Positions 11,221-21,393 of a stretch of 64,000 nt of DNA are shown one piece after another. The DNA comes from Lichtheimia corymbifera B2541 (lineage: Eukaryota > Mucoromycota > Mucoromycetes > Mucorales > Lichtheimiaceae). Position 1 is the first letter of the stretch. Each line of letters opens with the position of its first letter. The stretch is taken from assembly GCA_000697475.1 (NCBI GenBank), contig JNEU01000987.1, forward strand, positions 124,001 through 188,000, given 5' to 3'. Position numbers and translations under genes: made by a program. A model generated the notes under the pieces. It had not been told where the DNA came from and searched no databases. It saw nothing but the letters and a program-made list of their open reading frames with translations.

Positions 11221-11960
11221 TCCCCCATCTTTGTTATCATCTTTGCACCAATAATGTGCGATATATTCTCTCTGCCTTCATTCAAGCAATCGCTACGGCA
11301 ATCACTTGATCAGATGTCAAAAGATATATAAACCCCTTTGTTGAATTGAATAAATCATCAGCCAAGTGCTCACCTTTTTAGCTAAATAGCTCACATTTTA
11401 CTTTAACCAAATCTCTGTCTAAGACCTCACAAGCCAAAAAGAGCTGTTAGAGGCACATTTATCTTTGAATCTTCAAATACAACTTTTGTTATCCAACTTG
11501 GATCTTACTTTTTGCCCAACTCGGCCTTCTTATCACCCAATAGCTTTGGTGATCCAATCAATCCTCTCAAATTCTAAGCCCAACTCGGCTCTTTCAACTT
11601 TACTTTGTCTTTCAAATCCTTAGCCTGTCTAGGCATCAACCTTTCACTCTTCACTTTCCCTTTCTCAAATAACCCAATCCCTCTTTTTGATACTTTTATA
11701 CAAAGTATCTGGTGCTCACTACTCAATCTCTCTATAACCACGTTATTCAGTAATTGAGATTAACCAATAAAATATCCCTTTACGACAAACAAATCATTGT
11801 CAAACGTGTGGTGTTTATTTAGAAAGACCACATCTTCACAACCAAATCCCCAATCACCTTACAAAAACCTCTGCCTTACACCTGTGCTTCCCAAAACGCT
11901 TTATTACAACTACCATCATACGTAGAGGACACTCCGCTATCGTTTGATATCAATAATATG
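11221..11960 (+). mobile_element. Probable LTR-retrotransposon remnant (3' part of LTR, PBS, leader)
   Basis: A TATATAAA box at about 11324-11331 is followed by AATAAA-like signals and CT-rich sequence. The sequence TGGTGCTCACTAC at 11710-11722 is exactly complementary to the 3' end plus CCA of the tRNA-Ile gene at 12569-12642, as expected of a retroelement primer-binding site. An ...ATACA end a few bases upstream (around 11696-11701) is a plausible LTR terminus. No gag or pol frame and no second LTR were found, so little beyond the 5' end survives. The 5' LTR boundary is not defined. Confidence 0.5.
11710..11722 (+). promoter_or_regulatory. Candidate tRNA-Ile primer-binding site
   Basis: 13 of 13 bases match the reverse complement of GTAGTGAGCA-CCA, the acceptor end of the nearby tRNA-Ile(AAU). 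The TGG pairs with the CCA added after transcription, which a simple gene duplication would not explain. Confidence 0.6.
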
Positions 11961-12239
11961 GTGCTTTAAACAACATTTTTAACATCTCAATTAGGCAATT
12001 TAGTAGTATATATAGTACCGCGCCGATGAAAAACCATGATACGTGTGATGTGCCAGACGTGGTGTAATAACAATGTAAAGTGAGGAAAGGGGGATTCTTA
12101 TAACTCGGTAGTCCTTTGACAGATGTAGACAATAAAAGATATAATAATGCGTTCCTGTACCGTTCTGACCACGTCGTTCTGATACCAGGCAACCACAAAA
12201 TTAGAGAAAGAAAACGATGATTCTAAAAAGTTTATTTTG

Positions 12240-12565
12240 ATGTCCCTTTTACTGGCAAGGGATCAGCCACAGAAAAGGTTTCACATTCATGCAAAAACAT
12301 TGGCCATGTATAATAAGGAGGAAGGGAGCCGCTTGTGGGCTGCAGGCTGCCACTTCACTCCGACCAATGAACCACCAGACTACTTCTATTCCAAATTGTT
12401 CCACAACGATCCTCCCAAATAAGATGGCGTCTTCAATATCGATATCCTTGGCTACTCCGCTACACCATGGTACTTCTTTCATCAACATACAACGACCTTC
12501 CAAACCAGGCAGGCCACCAGTATATATGTCACCACGCGCCGTGTCAACCACACAAGCTAAAAAAG
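12240..12565. other. Open frames on both strands, not assigned
   Basis: A 100-codon frame on each strand overlaps here, directly upstream of the tRNA. Neither shows a domain I recognise. The minus frame begins with GTG and the plus frame runs into the tRNA. Probably not a gene. Confidence 0.3.
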
Positions 12566-12568
12566 GAA

Positions 12569-12642
12569 GCTCGCTTAGCTCAGTTGGTTAGAGCGTGGTG
12601 CTAATAACGCCAAGGTCACAGGTTCGACCCCTGTAGTGAGCA
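12569..12642 (+). tRNA. tRNA-Ile (anticodon AAU), no intron
   Basis: The cloverleaf is complete: a 7-bp acceptor stem GCTCGCT/AGTGAGC (one G-T pair), D arm TAGCTCAGTTGGTTAGAGC, anticodon stem TGGTG/CGCCA around loop CTAATAA with anticodon AAT at 12603-12605, and T arm ACAGG-TTCGACC-CCTGT. A as discriminator base fits isoleucine. Internal A and B boxes are intact. Confidence 0.97.
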
Positions 12643-12667
12643 ACCTTGTAATTACGAGTTAGTTCTC

Positions 12668-12680
12668 TTTTTTGTTTTTT
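12668..12680 (+). terminator. RNA polymerase III terminator
   Basis: Two T6 runs (12668-12673 and 12675-12680) lie 26 bp after the tRNA, as expected for Pol III termination. Confidence 0.85.
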
Positions 12681-12689
12681 CGATTAGAT

Positions 12690-13185
12690 CACGTGATCAT
12701 TTCTCCTTGATTTCGCTGGTGTTGTTGCTTTTGGAATCGCATCGATATCATAGTGCTAGAATAAACACCAGTAACGGTGGGTGAAAGCTCCAGAGCTAAT
12801 GTTCTGTTTCGAAAATTAGGGTGCCATCATGGTGACGAAAGTGCGAGTACGTATCATGGCAAAATCGCTCATGCTCCTGCTGTATACGAAGAAAAAGTGT
12901 TGCTGCGTATACGTTTTCGATAATTCATCGTGATGCCGGAAAATAATAAGTCAACTTAAAATAACATTTGCTCAACTTTTATTCTCATGATATGAGCTGT
13001 GATGAATGTGTCGTCACTCGCTGTATATCGTCTCATCAGCTATCATATAACGTCTCGAGAACTGATTTCAATTACAGTAAGGAGACAAAAGTACACACCA
13101 AGAAACAGTTTCAACGGGGGCACCTCTTGCATAAAATCCCTGACGTATCGGGATCAACGCCATCCATACCTTCCTACTCTGCCAA
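12690..13185. other. Intergenic, presumed promoter of secreted-protein gene
   Basis: No gene seen. The last 60 bases carry an AAATAAAACGCCATCTTTC element shared with the two paralogues downstream. Confidence 0.5.
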
Positions 13186-13189
13186 AGAA

Positions 13190-13252
13190 AAAATAAAACG
13201 CCATCTTTCATTGACCCGAGTACTTTTTTCTTCTTTATCACTCATTCTCAAG
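13190..13252 (+). promoter_or_regulatory. Conserved promoter/leader module of secreted array (copy 1)
   Basis: ATAAAACGCCATCTTTCATTG then AC[C/G]CGA[G/A]T, a CT-rich leader, and CAAG before ATG. The same order occurs at about 14294-14347 and 15004-15066, with equal spacing to the ATG, while the DNA in between has diverged. This suggests TATA-like and initiator elements under selection or recent duplication. Confidence 0.6.
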
Positions 13253-13518
13253 ATGAAGCGTACTCTAGTCACTATCCTTTGTTTTGTCGTTGCTTTGGCC
13301 AGCGCAGCTCTTGCTGAAACTCCTCCCGAAGCGATCAGTCAATGTGTCAATACCCCTATTAATGGCTGTTTGGAGCATGACGATTGTGTTATAAACAACT
13401 ATGGTAAGCACATAACATGTATCTCCACCACTCATTCATGATACTCATAACCATTGGTCTTGCTTCAGACAATGGCAAGCAAATTTGCGAACATATCACG
13501 TACGGCCAAGGACCTTAA
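13253..13518 (+). CDS. Small secreted cysteine-rich protein (four-Cys family), paralogue 1
   Basis: Two exons, 13253-13403 and 13469-13518. The 65-nt intron begins GTAAGC and ends CTTCAG. The product is about 66 residues: a clear signal peptide (MKRTLVTILCFVVALASAALA) followed by a short mature part with four cysteines spaced C-x7-C-x5-C-x11-C. This spacing is identical in paralogue 2 although most other residues differ, so the cysteines probably form two disulfides. Function is unknown; an extracellular effector, defence or signalling peptide is possible. Start chosen because the signal peptide begins exactly at this ATG, after the conserved leader. Confidence 0.8.
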
Positions 13519-14144
13519 AACTGATCCCTCATCCTTGTATCCCATCAATGTTGGATGTTTCTCTTGGTGTCTTGCATCCTGCTAATACCCCAATCCTCAA
13601 TAAATAAGAATGCATTTAAGAACACTCCCGTCAATGGGTAAAGATGGTACATCATATATAGAGCTAAAATGAAAAAGACGTTGAATACGCAGCAGCTCAA
13701 GAGGCTATAGTAGTCATTCGGGTGATCCATCCATAGAGGATGAGATACCTTCATCCATTATTGCAGCACGCTTCCATCAAATAGCAGTTCAGGGGTAGAT
13801 CTATCGGACATATTTTCTATAAAGGATTTCACAGATGCAATTGCTTGGGTGAATGGCTGTGGATGTGCTGGATGAGTGGTGTATATATTTACTTCTGCGG
13901 TCGTTTCGCCACACAGAGGTGGGGATGACACGCAACGATGGATAAATGATTGCTTATTTTTAGGGAGCCATGGTGATGGATGAGCATAGTTGTCATCATC
14001 GGAGAGCTTCATTGAATGTATAAAGAGACGTCGTTTGATACATAGTCTCGATTTCTTCCCCCCTTCGGTTATAGAGATATGTATTATAAGAAGCCAGCCT
14101 TATACATGACATCTACCGGACCCTCATGGTATTAGCCTATGAGT

Positions 14145-14347
14145 TATGGGCTTGTCGTTAATCCCTATATCGCTGCATACAGGCAGACCTATCACTAGAA
14201 AGCTGATTCAATGCCAGTAACGCACACAGTGAGAAACGAGGGCAACTCCTTGGATAGCATCCTGCATTCGAGGGAACGCCGCCCACCTCTATGAAATAAT
14301 GCCATCTTTCATTGACGCGAATGCTTTCTTGTTTATCCATTTGCAAG
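14145..14347 (+). promoter_or_regulatory. Duplicated 5' flank of secreted genes (copy 2; copy 3 at 14868-15066)
   Basis: About 200 bp before paralogue 2 (GGCTTGTCGTTAATCC..., CAGGCAGACCTATCACTA..., GAAACGAGGGCAACTCCTTG...) recurs before paralogue 3 with few changes. This places both genes in one tandem duplication and marks the full promoter. Confidence 0.75.
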
Positions 14348-14604
14348 ATGAAATTGACCATCGTCACCACCGTTTTGTTTTTTGTTGCTTTGGCTAGCAC
14401 CGTTTTTGCCGAGAGCCGGGCTGAGGCAGAATGGCGATGTCTCAACACCTCACCTCAAGAATGTCATACAGAGCCCGGATGTGCATTTGCTCAGAACGGT
14501 AAGCACATAACATGACCGTTTGCTCATTCATGATGCTAACAATGGTTTATAATGCTTTAGCCAATGACGAGGAATATTGCGAATATGCGCCGCATATCCA
14601 ATGA
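14348..14604 (+). CDS. Small secreted cysteine-rich protein (four-Cys family), paralogue 2
   Basis: Exons 14348-14498 and 14561-14604 flank a 62-nt intron (GTAAGC, branch GCTAAC, end CTTTAG). About 64 residues: signal peptide (MKLTIVTTVLFFVALASTVFA) and a mature part with the same C-x7-C-x5-C-x11-C spacing as paralogue 1. The first exons of both genes are exactly 151 nt long and end at the same phase. The mature part is acidic. Function unknown. Confidence 0.8.
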
Positions 14605-14860
14605 CATTGGAAGTGACCTGTATCGTAGTACCCCAATATTGTTGATTGTTTTCTTGTTGCTTTGTATCCTGCTGTAAGGATTTTCAATAAACATGAATCT
14701 CTTTAATAGCCCCTGGGTTTCATTAGGTGATAGTTCAGCTTATACCACTATAATAAAAGAACGTTATAATTTGGATACATAGGCCCTGTCCATCAAACGA
14801 TGGCCGTTCAGGGTTAACTCTATCAGAATTCCTTCCTAACAAGGGCGTCATAGATGGAAA
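14605..14860. other. Intergenic 3' flank
   Basis: Contains an AATAAA-like signal (TTCAATAAACATG, about 14686) that probably ends the paralogue 2 transcript. Nothing else seen. Confidence 0.5.
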
Positions 14861-15066
14861 GTTATGGGCTTTCCGTTAATCCTCGTATCGCTCATACAGG
14901 CAGACCTATCACTAAAAGCTGATTTCAATGCCAGTAATACACACAGTGAGAAACGAGGGCAACTCCTTGGATAACATCCTGCATTTGAGGGAACGCCGCC
15001 CATCTGTATAAATAAGGTCATCTTTCATTGACCTGAATGCTATCTTCTTCTTTACCCATTTTCAAG

Positions 15067-15195
15067 ATGAAATCCACGCTTGTTACTACCCTTTTGTTAG
15101 TCGTTGCTATTGCCAGCAAGGTCAGCGATGCCATGGAGACGCTATGTATCAGTGATAGAGAGCACCCATATCGTGCCGTCCCCAATCAATTTTGA
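15067..15195 (+). pseudogene. Truncated secreted-protein paralogue 3
   Basis: The conserved promoter and a signal-peptide start (MKSTLVTTLLLVVAIASKVS) are kept, but the frame ends after 42 codons. Only one cysteine of the mature pattern remains, and the second-exon region is gone. The downstream DNA (TTTTGCATCCTG) resumes similarity to the 3' flank of paralogue 1, consistent with an internal deletion. Confidence 0.7.
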
Positions 15196-15439
15196 TCTTT
15201 TGCATCCTGTTCACAATTAAAGATATGATCTTATTCTGCTGCAATACCAAATGATGGTAAAACAATATGCACCTATTGGGCTAAAATGCAAAAGAGAATG
15301 AGCTACTACAGCATACGTTGCATAAAGTGCCTCACGCTTGGTTGAACGAGTGGATGATGGTTGCTATGTGTCGTCAAATGGGCCATTGTAGTATTTTTAC
15401 CCCTGCATCATTTTCCCCCCTCCACATGCATAGGAACAT

Positions 15440-15560
15440 GAAATGGACACCTCCAGTCCTTGCATTCATGACGGATTATGTAATCCGTATTTGTAACCAC
15501 TCTTGGTTTTGTCGTTGCCATGGTGACCAGCGCTGCCATTTTTGGAAACATGGATGAGAA
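15440..15560 (+). pseudogene. Remnant of a fourth secreted-protein copy
   Basis: Around 15490-15545 the plus strand echoes the signal-peptide coding part of the array (GTTTTGTCGTTGCCATGGTG followed by ACCAGCGCTGCCA) without an intact start or frame. Confidence 0.45.
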
Positions 15561-15887
15561 AATGGAGCAATATTAGAATCCTCCATGTGACAAGTGTTCA
15601 ATGGATGTAGGAAGGTTTTTATTGTCATATCTTGTAATTGCAGGAGGTGCCACAGCCATCAGCATGTATTGAACCGCACCCAAATGGCTACTATCATAGT
15701 AGTTCAAGCGATCTATCTTCCGTTACAGCATAGGAGTGAGCGTTTATTATGATGCATTATTACTATTCACCGACACTGAGTGATGTCCTCGCTTGGATTT
15801 TCTATTACGCCTATGTATCATCATCATGTATAGGATATGAGTGTTTGCAGCAAGCCCTGGTTGTATATCCCCACGATGTTCTACTAC

Positions 15888-17182
15888 TTACCGCCTTGAG
15901 AATTTAACAAGGCCAGTGTAAACATGCCCAAGATTTTTGGCATTGGCCAAATCAAATGTTTCATCCTTGACGACTTTGGCCCACATACATCCTTGGTCTT
16001 GCTCTGTCAAGTGTGCTAGCAGTTTTCTCAGCTCGTCCAAAAATGCCTTCCAAACATCTTGAGGATGATCCAATCGAGGAACATCCAATTCAAGCATTCC
16101 AATGACGCCATAGACATAATCGACAGGAACAGCACATACTCTTGAGGAGGATGCCAATGCTTCAAAAACATTGCGTAGTCGTGGTAAAACACGTGAATGA
16201 TGATTATTGTAGATATCGAGTACGCCTTCACGTTGATGACTTCGACCACAAAGCACATGCATGGATCCCACACGTCGAGTAACTACCAGGTGCTGGGTAC
16301 TTTTTTCCAAGAGGGGGATCCGATCAATGACCCTATCTTTTGTTGTTGTGTCTCAATTATGTCCCATCATGTTGTCACGTGTTTGAGGGGAAACTCACAT
16401 ATGGTATCCAAGCGCTCCGTGATCTTTTCCAAAAGGGCAAAATCCATGCTATAGCGAGTAGGAGCAGATGCACGCTGTTCTGGCATGAGGATGATTTGTT
16501 TAGGCAATAAAAATTCTTGTGCTGTCCACACTCTTGTGAACCATCGACTTTGGATCACTTGTAACACCACGTTGAGTTCCTTGCCAAAGTCGCTTTCAAT
16601 GCCATGTAGACTCAAAATGTTTGAAAACACAAGACGCTCCACTTGCTTACTCGTCATATTGGGTCGTCGATGTAAGAGTCGATTGGCGTAGTAATAGCCA
16701 CCGCTTGCCTTGGACAAGGCACCTGATAATGCTTCCAACTGATGCATTGAAAACGGATCTGCCATATCAATCAATGCTACACAGGATTTGCAATAGCGAT
16801 AGATGCTCCCCATAATCATGAGTGGCGTGTCCACACGTGCACACAAGACATCAATCCACCAATAACTATTGGCATGTTTTTTAAGCAAGGCGATCAACGT
16901 GTCTCGTTTTTCTGGTCGCATAGGAACGGGATCCACCTTGCGTCCTCCTCCTTCCTTGTCACTGATAAAGTCATCCACTTGCCAATAAGGGTAGTCTTTG
17001 GCATTTCCCCATAAATGTGATAATGCATAATAGCCTTCTTCAAGAACTCGTTGTTGATGTCCTTTGTGTATGCAAGGCCGAACCAATCTCATCCTGTACT
17101 TGTTCTTGTGCCGAGTCACATGCAATAGACGAAAGTCTTGGTTTTGACAAAGCTGTTGTATTCCTTCATGGTGTTTTGACAT
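15888..17182 (-). CDS. HET-domain protein 1
   Basis: Exon 1 is 17182-16399. A 62-66 nt intron (donor GTGAGT at 16398) follows, then exon 2 to 15888. The frame requires the acceptor AAAAG at 16337 and not the TAG four bases later. About 410 residues. It shows the three hallmarks of the HET domain (PF06985): YALSHLWG, a WWIDVLCAR block and R-x-W-T-x-QE (WFTRVWTAQE), then a PVDYVYGVIGML segment typical of the C-terminal half. In ascomycetes HET proteins trigger self/non-self cell death; their role in early-diverging fungi is unknown. The ATG at 17182 follows a CT-rich leader and is preferred to the one at 17254. It lacks the short first exon of the other three copies and is the most divergent of the four. 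Confidence 0.75.
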
Positions 17183-17865
17183 AAGAAAAATAGAGAAAGA
17201 GCGAGAGAGCAGAGAGATAGCACAAGCAATAAAAATCAAGAATAGCATATGCACGCGTGGAGTTACAGAGAGAAAGAAGGTTTTGGCTGGTGTAACTTTT
17301 TTTACATTCGCAGTTCACAACATACTAAGCCCATGTCATTTTAGATGATTGAAACAAACACACACACACGTTTTTTTTATTGTGCTGGTTTATAGGGGTC
17401 CTAAATCCATTCATTTCTTGTCTATAATTGCAGGGACTTGTTCCGAGAGACCGCGTGCTTGTTGTACAGGGCCTCTCGCACCAATAACATCGAGGTTTTG
17501 AGGGGGAAACCACGATAGTGCGAGATTATTAGTTTTTCAGGATCCTGTCCAGAGAGAGTAGTAATAGAACCAGTGCCACAGACCGCTCCTCGACGACCAT
17601 CTTGTAAAGGACAACCGCCAAAGAATTTCGGGAACAATCAAATCAATGATCCTCGAGGTCAAATAGAGAGGGAGGGATGCCACACCACCATCACCATAAG
17701 CCTGGAGTCGTTCAAGTTCGAGTGAGATACAAGTGTCTGTGGAGGAACAAGCGCGCCAAAACAAAAAGAAAGAAAACGAAAAAGAAAAAAGAGACAAAGA
17801 GAGCATGCCTGGTGGAGTCGGATGCCGAGTTTTTATTGACAAAGGGAGGGTAACACAACATGCCA
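17183..17865. other. Intergenic between HET gene 1 promoter and the stalk-protein 3' end
   Basis: CT-rich minus-strand leader at 17190-17290; overlapping minus-strand frames at 17422-17866 have no recognisable domain. AATAAA on the minus strand at about 17836 fits the polyadenylation signal of the upstream stalk gene. Confidence 0.45.
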
Positions 17866-19052
17866 TTATGACGAGGACGATGTTTTCTTCTTGGATCGCT
17901 CTTGTTCAGCCTTGGATTCATACTGTGCAATCGTATCTGATAACTGTTGTAATAACCGTTGTTCATCCTGATACTTGGCTTCAAGCTCATCCGCCTTCTT
18001 TGTCTCTTGTTCAAGCTCCTTTGTCAACCTTTCAATCCTCTGATTACGTTCCAAAACTAAGGAATCCGCTTTCTATAAAAAAGTTGAAGGTTGGTGTTCA
18101 AATCATCCATAGGGAGTCGTGGTGGTGTAACTTACGGTGACTTTAAGTTTGAGGTTGATTAGCTGTCCTTCAACATGCTTGTATGTATCCGTAGCTTCAT
18201 CAATCGTTTTCTATAATGTGAGAGGCCTGTCAGTAATCCGTCCATCCTATATCACATGATATCTTTTACCTTGAGTGCTTGATGTTCCTCTAATGCCTTG
18301 TCTGCATTCCTTTGTGCATCATCCATTTTGCGCTTCACATCCTCAAGATCCATTTCAGCAGTGGCTATTTGTCGTCGTCGATGTTGTTGCTTATCCTCAA
18401 GTTCCTGGATTCGTGCATTGCATCGTGCTTGGGTATCTTCAATCTCTTGCTTGTGTTTCTTTTCTAATGTCTAATAACATAGATCAGTACCATCCTCCTC
18501 CTTGACGAGTGAATCCCTTAGTACCTTGAGCTCTGTATCAGCCTCACCAAGCCGTCGAGTATAATCTTGGATCTCGGATTCCTTATCCTCCACTGTGGAC
18601 ATTAATCCATCCCGATACTTTTCCAATTCAGCAACTATGATTCATATCATTTCAATGAGTATACAAGATATACCATACATACATCCATATAATAACATAC
18701 CCTTTTCCTGATCTTGTTGTAATCGTTCTTCCATATCACGGATACGCCCTCGAATATCCCAATGAGGTCGTGGTTTGGGTTGTTGACCCGTCGCATTATT
18801 GTTTTTGCTCTTTGTGTCACCATTTGTTGTCGCAGGTCGTTTCCTTTTAGTCGTTGTGGTGGTGGTGGTGGTGCTATTGTTTTGTGATCGAATAGCAGCT
18901 GCACGAACAGCTGTGGCACGAGTGGTCGGTACAGTGGGTGTTCGACTTGTCGTCGTCGTTGTTGCAGGTCGTTTTATTACACGTCTAGTTGTCGTTGTTG
19001 TTGTAGGTGTATCAGTGGCTTTACGTTTCCTTGATTCCATTGTGCTTTGCAT
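17866..19052 (-). CDS. Kinesin-14-like tail and coiled-coil protein without a motor domain
   Basis: Five exons: 19052-18701, 18634-18525, 18470-18270, 18210-18136, 18072-17866; 314 residues, all junctions in frame. The N-terminal ~95 residues are basic and Thr-rich (KRKAT, poly-Thr, KRKRPA), like a microtubule- or DNA-binding tail. A PHWDIRGRIRDMEE motif (Trp98) resembles the segment joining tail and stalk in kinesin-14 proteins (KIFC1/KlpA class: WDxKGxLxDL). Residues 100-314 form a nearly continuous coiled coil. A kinesin-14 would next have a C-terminal motor, but the frame stops after SKKKTSSSS and a polyadenylation signal follows at once. It is either a genuine motorless paralogue or another coiled-coil protein with a chance WDIRG motif. 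It is divergent from NSP1. Confidence 0.65.
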
Positions 19053-19317
19053 TGGGGTGTTAGTGTAGTGAGTGATGGAGGAGGTCAATGGGAGTGGTGG
19101 TAGTAGTGGTAGTAGAGTGTATGGCGGGAAAAGAGTGGGAGTGAGAGTGATAAAAAGGGTCGCGTTTTACAACGGCGTCACAAAAATGCGACAAGTGGTG
19201 TGTGTGTGCTTGGCTTCTTTCCTCGCGTTCTTTCTTTCACCGCACCGCAGCCTTCCTCTTTTCCATATCAACACACACTCACAGAATCCGTCGTTAATCT
19301 TTGGATCCTCTTTCGTC
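19053..19317. promoter_or_regulatory. Bidirectional promoter region (stalk gene / NSP1)
   Basis: Only 265 bp separate the two divergent start codons. The NSP1 side is pyrimidine-rich (TTTCTTTCACCG..., CTTCCTCTTTTCC) before its ATG. Confidence 0.55.
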
Positions 19318-21265
19318 ATGGGTAAATAGTCACTCTCCATTCTATTCTTTATTCTTTGGGATACTTGAATCTATCTTCTTATTGACCGATCGCCCATGGC
19401 TTTATAGCTTTTAATTTCGGTAGCACTTCAGGCAACCAGAACACAGGATTCGGCGGCTTTGGCTCATCCAGTGAGTATGCAGCCTTGAATGATAGACGAG
19501 ACGACTAACGAATAGAATAGATACAGCTGCAGGTGGTAGCACTGGAGGCTTTGGCGGTTTTGGTGCAGCATCACAAGGCGCGTCATCGACAGCTGCTCCT
19601 GCAACGGGTGGTTTATTTGGCAGTACACAAGGAACAACAACAACGGGTGGATTCGGTTCTCCAGCAGCAGCAGGAGCTAATAAACCAGCAACTGGTGGAT
19701 TTGGTGGATTCGGTATGTTGTCTTGATATATCATTGATTATGACTCTAATACAAGTCTTTTTCAAAGGTGGTGGCAACACAACAGGTGGATTTGGTGGAT
19801 TTGGCACAACACAAACCCCAGCAACATCTACAGCAGCACCTGCCGCCGGTGGAAGTTTGTTTGGTGGTGGTGCAACTACAACGACTCCTGCTAGTACTGG
19901 ATTTTCTCTTGGTGGTGGTGCATCTACTACAACTCCTTCTACTGGTGGAGGTTTTTCATTTGGATCATCGACAACCACTGCTACTCCTGCTACTTCGACT
20001 GCAGCATCATCAACTCCTTCCTTTGGTGGATTTGGTACATGTAAGTGTGGTTATATAAATGAGGTGGGGGTGGATAAAGAGATATTCATTGTTTGGGTGT
20101 ATAGCTACATCTACAGCAGCTCCTTCCAGTACTGGTGCTGCCCCATTATTCTCGACTACTTCAACAACAACACCATCTACCTCTACTACAGGTGGTTTTG
20201 GCGGTTTTGGTGCTCCTGCGGCTGGTGGTGCTTCCTCTACAGCAGCCAAGCCTGCAACAGGTGGTTTCGGTTTCACTATGCCTTCTGCTAGCAATGCAAC
20301 AACAACTCCTTCTACAGCCACGACGACTACTACTTCAGCTGCTACATCAGCTCCAAGCTTTAGTTTTACAGGCTTTGGTAACACATCGACACCAGCTTCA
20401 TCAGGCGCAGCATCATCAACTGCTACGAGTGCACCTGGTTTAACTGCCACCACATCCACTACCGCAGCACCTACATTGACTACACAACCTACCATGTCAG
20501 GAAGCAGCACTGCAGTGGCAGGTGGATCATCTACTACTACTACATCCAATGCTGCTACTACCACAAAGCCTGCTACTGTACCTACACCTTCGTCCTTGAA
20601 GAATAAGACCATGGAAGATATTCTCAACATGTGGACCAAGGATCTTGAAAAACACACACGTGAATTCCATAAACAAGCTGCTCAAGTATCTGAATGGGAT
20701 AAGCAATTGATGGACAATGGACAAAAGGTAAAAGGAGGAACATATGAGTGTGAGTGTATATACAAGACTTACACACAATGTTGTATAGATTTCCAAGTTG
20801 CATGAAGAGGTGACCCAAGTGGAACTTTTGCAAAAAGAAGTGGATCAGAATCTCGAGTACATTAATGCACAACAAGAAGAACTCAACCAAATCCTCGATG
20901 GCTATGAAAAGCAAATCCGTGATGTCTTTGATGGCAGTGCAGTACAACAACCTTTGCAATTGGTGGATGTGCAACGTGAAAAAGCCTATGGTCTTGCAGA
21001 GACTTTGAATGCACAATTGGATGACGTGTCACGCAACTTGACTGTGATGGTGGATGAGATCAACAACATGAATGGTCCTCAAGGTGTGGAAGGCGGTGAT
21101 GGTGATGATACAGTCGGTCAAATCGTCAAGATTCTCAACTCGCACTTGTCCTCCCTTCAATGGATCGATTCGGCTTCGGTCACTTTACACAACAAGCTTC
21201 AAGAAGTGACTCAATTGCAAGAACAAGCTGTGCGGAACCAAGAACCCTTGTTGCGACGACATTAA
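19318..21265 (+). CDS. NSP1: FG-repeat nucleoporin Nsp1 (Nup62 family)
   Basis: Six exons: 19318-19321, 19408-19470, 19521-19712, 19768-20040, 20105-20727, 20789-21265; 543 residues. The first exon holds only ATG plus one base. Residues 1 to about 340 are Thr/Ser/Ala-rich with repeated GGFGGFG, FGG and SLFGG motifs, the disordered FG barrier of the pore. Residues ~345-543 (from KTMEDILNMWTKDLEKHTRE) are the conserved Nsp1_C coiled coil, which binds Nup57/Nup49 in the central channel and Nup82 on the cytoplasmic side. FxFG and GLFG-type spacers are separated by Thr/Ser linkers. Length is within the family range. Confidence 0.95.
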
Positions 21266-21393
21266 ATACACACAATTCCCCCATTTTCCCCCATTTTCTT
21301 TTTTTCTTTACGGTAAATAACACACACAGAGATGCATATTGGACAAAAGTTTATATATCATGTTGGGTGATGGATGGATGGGAGAGGGATGAT

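Noticed and set aside
12249..12591. 100-codon frames on both strands before the tRNA
   Set aside because: Non-ATG start on one strand, overlap into the tRNA on the other, and no recognised domain.
16028..16454. Plus-strand frames opposite HET gene 1
   Set aside because: Antisense of conserved HET exons; only the minus strand carries the HET motifs.
18799..19068. 89-codon plus-strand frame rich in Val
   Set aside because: It is the antisense of the Thr-rich exon 1 of the stalk protein (ACA/ACC codons read as Val on the reverse strand).
19411..20657. Long minus-strand frames opposite NSP1
   Set aside because: Antisense shadows of the low-complexity FG/Thr repeats; the plus strand has the conserved Nsp1 C-terminus and consistent splice sites.
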